Source of the DNA: Promethearchaeota archaeon
GTDB taxonomy: Archaea > Asgardarchaeota > Lokiarchaeia > Sigynarchaeales > SOKP01
Reading direction: 5' to 3'
DNA length: 9,183 nt
Assembly (NCBI GenBank): GCA_016839425.1
Contig: JAEOUI010000325.1
Span: 1 to 9,183, forward strand
The position numbers and the translations under genes are program-made. Positions 6,020 to 9,183 of this stretch are shown piece by piece (within the stretch, counting starts at the first letter, position 1; each line of letters opens with the position of its first letter). The notes below the pieces were generated by a model, which was given only the letters and a program-made list of their open reading frames with translations, was not told where the DNA came from and made no database searches.

Positions 6020-6811
6020 TCATTTAATAGATCTGAAAAGTTTAAAATCTACGAATGTTCTTATTAGCTTTATCACGGCTTTTTTCAAATGCTCCTTGCT
6101 TTTAGCTCCCAAACATATGATTTTTCCATCAGAAAAAATCCAAAATTCTACTCTTGGATTCTGTATTCGATAAATCAATCCAGGAAAGGTTTCAGGGTCG
6201 TGCTTTACGGAATCGATCACGATTTTTACAGCGTTTAAATCAACTTTAACACCCAAATCTATTGTTGAAACGCTATTATGAATGGTAATTATAGGATTTG
6301 AGATAATAATATCCATATTTTGAAGAATTGCCATAAAGACATGGGCTACTCTTTTTATCATCTTTTTTTCTCTTAAACCAGTAATGATCATTTTTCCGTC
6401 TGAGAAGATCATGATCGTAGCACTTGGCTTATCCAATTTAAAGATTATTCCAGGAAATTTTGTAGAATCGAAATCCGTGTCAGCTAATTTTTGTGAAACT
6501 TTTTTTAAGTCTAATCTCTCTAAAATATCGGTAGAAACAATTGCAACTATGTTTGATGTATCAATATTGTCTTTAGTGTTTATACCCAAATTTAAAAACA
6601 AGATTGAAGAATCCGAATATTCTATATCTATTCCACACGAGTTTAAAAATTCCACGAAATTTAGCTTGATCCAAGGCAATCCGTCTGAAATTTCGTTTAA
6701 TTCAAGTAATGAATCGTCAATATATTTTGAAAGATGCTTCCTTTTAAGAATTAACACTTTCTTTCTTTCCTTAGCCATTTTTAGCACGATTTTATCTCGA
6801 CTTCTTTCCAT
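6020..6811 (-). CDS. tbp: TATA-box-binding protein (TBP), divergent, N-terminally extended
   Basis: TBP binds and bends promoter DNA and recruits TFB and RNA polymerase. The saddle covers about residues 78-258 as two repeats. Repeat 1 has SNIVAIVSTD, FPGIIFKLDKP and IFSDGKMIITG; repeat 2 has HNSVSTIDLGVKVDLN, FPGLIYRIQNP and IFSDGKIICLGAKS. The four DNA-kinking phenylalanines are present (F119, F136, F209, F226), as are minor-groove contacts N87, N179 and T144. The fourth contact, normally Thr in (V/C)-(L/C)-T-G, is Leu234, and both stirrups have Asp in F-S-D-G-K where Ser is usual. Archaeal TBPs are about 180-190 residues; this one has 263, with a basic N-terminal extension (about 1-77, KERKKVLILKRKHLSKYI near its start) that I do not recognise. 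ATG 6811 lacks a well-spaced Shine-Dalgarno; ATG 6778 (M12) is the alternative. It seems monocistronic. It is a paralogue of the partial TBP at the right edge. Confidence 0.93.
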   Translation of the reverse strand: MERSRDKIVLKMAKERKKVLILKRKHLSKYIDDSLLELNEISDGLPWIKLNFVEFLNSCGIDIEYSDSSILFLNLGINTKDNIDTSNIVAIVSTDILERLDLKKVSQKLADTDFDSTKFPGIIFKLDKPSATIMIFSDGKMIITGLREKKMIKRVAHVFMAILQNMDIIISNPIITIHNSVSTIDLGVKVDLNAVKIVIDSVKHDPETFPGLIYRIQNPRVEFWIFSDGKIICLGAKSKEHLKKAVIKLIRTFVDFKLFRSIK

Positions 6812-6985
6812 CCTTAATAGTCTCTTTATGAATAATTGTTAAAAATTGGGTTTAGGTTAATCGTGGTTATTATCCATGCTTTAGTGTTAAAATTCTTGAA
6901 AGATTTCAATATTTATCATTAAAGAATCATTTATATTTAAATATGGATTAAAAATCATTGGAATCAAGGGCCCAAAATTGGAATA

Positions 6986-7000
6986 TTTATAATATATAAA
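6986..7000 (+). promoter_or_regulatory. Candidate TATA box of the glutaredoxin-like gene
   Basis: TTTATAATATATAAA lies about 40-50 bases upstream of ATG 7038. Transcription starting about 26 bases from its centre would leave a leader of around 20 bases. A second AT-rich palindrome (TATTTAAATA, 6934-6943) further upstream could serve the divergent TBP gene. Confidence 0.4.
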
Positions 7001-7037
7001 ATGAAATTATTTTAGCAAGCTTCTCTTTTTGGATTTC

Positions 7038-7337
7038 ATGACACCAGCAAAATTCAAGATAATTACGAAAGAGCATTGCCCCCAAAGCAAGATACTCAAG
7101 GATTGGCTCTCAGATAAGACCATTTATTGGGAGGAAGTCGATTACATGGACCCGTCTCTCGAAAGTTCGGTATTGAAAGATGATAAATTTACTTCAAACT
7201 ATTGCGAGATCGGAGGATGCGTGGAAAACACGCCCATCATCGTGAAAAACGGGAAGGATTATTATTACAGCGAAATTTGGAACGATGGCATGCAATCCAT
7301 TAACGAAGAAAAAGCAAAAATTATTTTTGACCTCTAA
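7038..7337 (+). CDS. Glutaredoxin-like (thioredoxin-fold) protein, monothiol CPQS
   Basis: This small protein (99 residues from the ATG) looks like a glutaredoxin. The first strand and active site read FKIITKEHCPQSKILKDWL (C14-P-Q-S17), followed by a second strand with acidic residues (IYWEEVDYMDP) and the TP motif with the expected cis-proline (ENTPIIVKNGKDYYY, T65-P66). Only the first active-site cysteine is present, so it is a monothiol type; a role in thiol exchange or metal handling is possible but unproven. Two further cysteines (C56 and C61 in YCEIGGCVEN) lie just before the TP loop, close to the active site in the fold. The frame can start with TTG at 7029 but ATG 7038 is preferred, with a weak GGA four bases upstream. 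The gene is divergent from TBP and stands alone. Confidence 0.7.
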   Translation: MTPAKFKIITKEHCPQSKILKDWLSDKTIYWEEVDYMDPSLESSVLKDDKFTSNYCEIGGCVENTPIIVKNGKDYYYSEIWNDGMQSINEEKAKIIFDL

Positions 7338-7501
7338 ACTTTAGTAGTTTCTTAAATTATATGAGATTTGTTCTTCGTGAATGGATTTTAAAAGTTACAT
7401 GCATTAATTGCTATTTTCAATTTTATTCTTGATGAGTAAAGTTATCTTTATACCGTAAATTGAGAACCATTCAGATTCCAATAAACATTGGTCTCGAATT
7501 C

Positions 7502-7510
7502 TTTTATAAT
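7502..7510 (+). promoter_or_regulatory. Candidate TATA box of the GNAT gene
   Basis: TTTTATAAT is centred about 26 bases before the ATG at 7532, so transcription would start on or near that ATG and the mRNA would be leaderless. This supports 7532 as the ancestral start of the acetyltransferase gene, although that frame meets a TAG at 7577. Confidence 0.4.
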
Positions 7511-7531
7511 TAAAGTATCATTAATTTTAAT

Positions 7532-7585
7532 ATGACAGGAAATCATAAATTAAACAATCTTTTTAGATTAAAAAGGTAGCACCTC
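7532..7585 (+). other. Interrupted 5' part of the GNAT gene (in-frame TAG at 7577-7579)
   Basis: In the same frame as the acetyltransferase, an ATG at 7532 encodes MTGNHKLNNLFRLKR, then TAG, then His-Leu, then the Met at 7586. Across the stop the sequence (LFRLKR-stop-HLMEACDVAGSAFENDP) reads like the missing first strand and first helix of a GNAT domain (pattern F-R-L-K-R-E-x-L...A-F-x-x-D-P), with a sense codon such as GAG expected at the TAG. This suggests a nonsense mutation, readthrough, or an assembly error. The stretch could instead be untranslated leader. Confidence 0.45.
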
Positions 7586-8161
7586 ATGGAAGCGTGTGAT
7601 GTAGCAGGGAGTGCTTTTGAAAACGATCCTATCATGGTATTTACATATCCTGACGAAGCCGAAAGAAAACAAAATGCTAGCTATGGATTTTACATGCTCT
7701 ATAATTACGGAATAAAGAACAGACTAGCTTTTGCAACCTCTAGCAATCTAGAGGGAATTGCAATATGGCTTCCTCCAGGTAAGATTTATCTTTCTACTTG
7801 GACTATGATGAAAAATGGTGGATTTTACACCATGCGTAAAGTTGGTTTAAAATTAAAGGCAATGAAAAGATCCTTGGTGGTATTCAAGTACGAAGAGGAG
7901 AGACATAAGCACCTGGTACCACAGGACCATTGGTATCTTCAAAATATTGCCGTCAAACCAGAAGAACAAGGGAAAGGACACGGAGGTCAGCTTTTAAAGA
8001 CAATGATAAAACATCTTGAAAGAGAAAACTTACCCATTTATTTAGAAACTAATACGGAAAAAAATGTTTCAATTTACCAGAGATATGGATTTGAAGTACT
8101 CGAACACGCAATAATCCCTGACACCGATGTTCCTTTTTGGGGGATGTTACGAAAAGTTTGA
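7586..8161 (+). CDS. GNAT-family N-acetyltransferase
   Basis: The protein transfers an acetyl group from acetyl-CoA to an amino group; the substrate is unknown. Numbering from ATG 7586 (191 residues): AFENDPIMVFTYPDEAER (10-27) is the end of the first helix. GIAIWLPPGK (57-66) is the central strand. HWYLQNIAVKPEEQGKGHGGQLL (115-137) is strand 4 plus the CoA pyrophosphate loop Q128-G-K-G-H-G133. LPIYLETNTEKNVSIYQRYGFEVLE (149-173) is the C-terminal segment with the usual Tyr. The WLPP and YLET patterns fit a subgroup common in bacteria and archaea. About 15 residues that normally form the first strand and helix start are missing; they are encoded just upstream but separated by an in-frame TAG at 7577. 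An AAGGT-like ribosome-binding site nine bases before ATG 7586 might allow a restart. Paired hairpins and T-runs follow the stop codon. Confidence 0.88.
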   Translation: MEACDVAGSAFENDPIMVFTYPDEAERKQNASYGFYMLYNYGIKNRLAFATSSNLEGIAIWLPPGKIYLSTWTMMKNGGFYTMRKVGLKLKAMKRSLVVFKYEEERHKHLVPQDHWYLQNIAVKPEEQGKGHGGQLLKTMIKHLERENLPIYLETNTEKNVSIYQRYGFEVLEHAIIPDTDVPFWGMLRKV

Positions 8162-8179
8162 TTATATTAGCATGTATTG

Positions 8180-8224
8180 TTTTTTACTCATATTGTTTTG
8201 AGTATAGTTTTTTCAAGAACTATA
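8180..8224 (+). terminator. Two consecutive hairpins with T6 runs after the GNAT gene
   Basis: Two perfect short inverted repeats follow the stop codon: TACTCA/TGAGTA (8185-8190 and 8199-8204, eight-base loop) and TATAGTT/AACTATA (8203-8209 and 8218-8224, eight-base loop). They share two bases, so only one can form fully at a time. T6 runs lie at 8180-8185 and 8208-8213. The most likely role is termination or 3'-end protection. Confidence 0.4.
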
Positions 8225-8260
8225 AGATCTTAAAATTTGTTCACTTTCTTACCAGATTAT

Positions 8261-8269
8261 TTTATAAAT
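8261..8269 (+). promoter_or_regulatory. Candidate TATA box of the zinc-ribbon gene
   Basis: TTTATAAAT lies about 55 bases before ATG 8320, implying a leader of roughly 30 bases. A second AT-rich stretch (AAATATATTAAAA, near 8297-8308) is nearer and would give a leaderless or near-leaderless message. Neither can be preferred firmly. Confidence 0.3.
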
Positions 8270-8319
8270 GATTCGGTCATGTTTTAATTATCTAAAAATA
8301 TATTAAAATTGATGATAAA

Positions 8320-8655
8320 ATGACAAAATGTCCATATTGCGAAACCGAACTAGATTTAAAACTTTCCGTGCGACCGGTAGAAATCGATCATTCTTTTAAA
8401 AACGGATTATCCGAAGCTATAAAAGCCTTTCTCGAAATTCAAGCAGGAATCAAATCTATTGGGAGTTTTAACAAGGAGGATGTGAAAGAAGGTTTAAAAA
8501 ATACTAGTCAATATTTAGAAAAAGCTACAGCCTTACCCATCGTGTTAATATCATGCAAAAAATGTGGAAAAACCTTAAATGCTTCTTTATACAATTTTTC
8601 AGACATTATAGGATTAGTAAACAGGGTGGATTTATCATATATACGTTTGAATTAA
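8320..8655 (+). CDS. Small zinc-ribbon protein of unknown function
   Basis: This 111-residue protein is not one I recognise. It has two Cys pairs, C4-P-Y-C7 at the extreme N-terminus and C79-K-K-C82-G-K near the C-terminus. They could form one zinc ribbon with a long insertion between the knuckles. The insertion (about residues 20-70) looks helical and amphipathic (SEAIKAFLEIQAGIKSIG, then DVKEGLKNTSQYLEKATA). The C-terminus (SLYNFSDIIGLVNRVDLSYIRLN) may add strands. There is no signal peptide or membrane segment, so it should be cytoplasmic; binding to nucleic acid or protein is possible. GATGAT precedes the ATG by a few bases, a weak ribosome-binding site. A T10 run begins four bases after the gene, so it is probably transcribed alone. 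Confidence 0.75.
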   Translation: MTKCPYCETELDLKLSVRPVEIDHSFKNGLSEAIKAFLEIQAGIKSIGSFNKEDVKEGLKNTSQYLEKATALPIVLISCKKCGKTLNASLYNFSDIIGLVNRVDLSYIRLN

Positions 8656-8658
8656 TTA

Positions 8659-8668
8659 TTTTTTTTTT
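8659..8668 (+). terminator. T10 tract after the zinc-ribbon gene
   Basis: An uninterrupted run of ten T starts a few bases beyond the stop codon, a classic archaeal T-rich termination signal. The gene on the other side (TBP) is convergent. Confidence 0.55.
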
Positions 8669-8769
8669 ATTTAATAAAATCTAAAGTTTAGGTATTATAA
8701 ATAAATTCATTTAGTCAAAGATTATTTCTTATGGAATAAAATTAGATTGATATAATTGCTAAAATAGAA

Positions 8770-8829
8770 TCAAGGGATTATAACACCAGATGATATTAAA
8801 ATTTTTATTAGCTCAAATACTGCTTTTTA
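8770..8829 (-). other. Remainder of the second TBP beyond an in-frame TAA
   Basis: On the minus strand, the codons after the TAA at 8829-8827 read KAVFELIKILISSGVIIP and end at a TGA (8772-8770). This closely fits the last helix of archaeal TBPs, which runs on from the TGAxSEE motif (here ...TGATSEEIV-stop-KAVFELIKIL). The same segment in the other TBP of this window is SKEHLKKAVIKLIRTF. A Lys or Glu codon (AAA, GAA) is expected at the stop, one base away from TAA. Confidence 0.6.
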
Positions 8830-9183
8830 AACGATTTCCTCACTTGTTGCGCCCGTACATGTTATCTTGCCATTAGAAAAAACAAGAAACACCATTCTTG
8901 GGTCTTTCATTCTAAAAATCAATCCAGGAAACACATCTGGTTTATACATTACATTTTCCATTACGATAGCTGCCATGTTTAAATCGATTTTCACGCCCAA
9001 GTCTATCCAACTGACGATATTATGATTGTTTATCTTTGGATTAGAGATGACAATTCCTAGTTTTTTAAAATTCTCAGTCATAAGATCAATTGCGTGTTCT
9101 GCATCTAGAATATCTTTAAATCCCGTTATGATCATCTTTCCACTTGAAAACACTAAAATCGTAGAGCACGGTTTTTCTAAACG
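8827..9183 (-). CDS. tbp: Second TATA-box-binding protein, partial at right edge and stopped early
   Basis: The frame is open to the right edge, where it reads RLEKPCSTILVFSSGKMIITGF, the stirrup of TBP repeat 1; the N-terminal part lies outside the window. Repeat 2 is HNIVSWIDLGVKIDLN, FPGLIFRMKDP and VFSNGKITCTGATSEE. Unlike the TBP at 6020-6811, it keeps the usual DNA-contact residues: Thr in both T-G motifs (IITG, TCTG), Asn in HNIVS, and Phe in FPG and VFS. The two proteins share ISNP-x-I-x2-HN-x-VS-x-IDLGVK, so they are paralogues from a lineage-level duplication. Here the annotated frame ends in TAA after SEEIV, but 18 further codons match the missing last helix. The gene may be a recent pseudogene, a readthrough case, or carry a base error; a protein without the last helix would have an incomplete saddle. 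Confidence 0.9.
   Translation of the reverse strand, partial: RLEKPCSTILVFSSGKMIITGFKDILDAEHAIDLMTENFKKLGIVISNPKINNHNIVSWIDLGVKIDLNMAAIVMENVMYKPDVFPGLIFRMKDPRMVFLVFSNGKITCTGATSEEIV

Noticed and set aside
6384..6842. 152-codon plus-strand frame over TBP
   Set aside because: Antisense to a well-supported TBP; no independent coding evidence.
7338..7531. Hidden gene or RNA between the glutaredoxin-like and GNAT genes
   Set aside because: No frame of useful length with a start and ribosome-binding site and no tRNA-like structure; it looks like ordinary AT-rich spacer plus the GNAT promoter.
1..9183. CRISPR arrays, insertion sequences, tRNA or rRNA genes, defence systems
   Set aside because: No regularly spaced repeats, transposase-like frames, terminal inverted repeats, cloverleaf sequences or known defence genes were seen on either strand.

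Overview
The window is AT-rich archaeal chromosome. It carries translation factor aIF2-alpha, the snoRNP protein Nop10, both archaeal/eukaryotic primase subunits, a GINS51-type replisome protein and two TATA-binding-protein (TBP) paralogues, all archaeal information-processing families. Very low GC, TBP duplication and a secreted protein with a lectin-like N-terminus (GYFPGTFGFENEG...W) are reminiscent of Asgard (Lokiarchaeia-like) genomes. That placement is inference; only 'archaeon' is secure.

Layout from left to right. (1) Positions 1-414, minus strand: N-terminal part of a secreted protein that runs off the left edge. (2) 744-1777, plus: a two-gene operon for aIF2-alpha and Nop10, without the ribosomal protein genes that often precede it. 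(3) 1890-5166, minus: a replication operon transcribed PriL, PriS, GINS51. PriL and PriS overlap by four bases, and GINS51 follows after 68 bases. (4) 5340-5822 (or 5876), minus: an Hsp20 small heat-shock protein with its own promoter, a palindrome near the predicted transcription start and a possible 19-codon leader ORF. (5) 6020-6811, minus: a TBP with an unusual N-terminal extension of about 80 residues and changed DNA-contact residues. (6) 7038-8655, plus: three separate small genes (glutaredoxin-like protein, GNAT acetyltransferase, zinc-ribbon protein), each with a TATA-like element. (7) 8827-9183, minus: a second TBP, cut by the right edge.

The left 5 kb is conserved housekeeping: translation initiation, rRNA/RNP maturation and replication priming. 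The PriS C-terminus resembles the C-terminal B domain of the neighbouring GINS51, a link between primase and the CMG helicase side of the replisome.

The right 4 kb is more accessory. Two of its genes show an in-frame stop codon exactly where family-like sequence continues on the other side: TAG near the start of the GNAT gene (7577-7579) and TAA just before the last helix of the second TBP (8827-8829). These could be gene decay, readthrough or assembly error. I see no CRISPR array, transposon, tRNA or rRNA, and no clearly new multi-gene system. The best leads are the divergent TBP pair, the two interrupted frames, and the leader arrangement of the Hsp20 gene.
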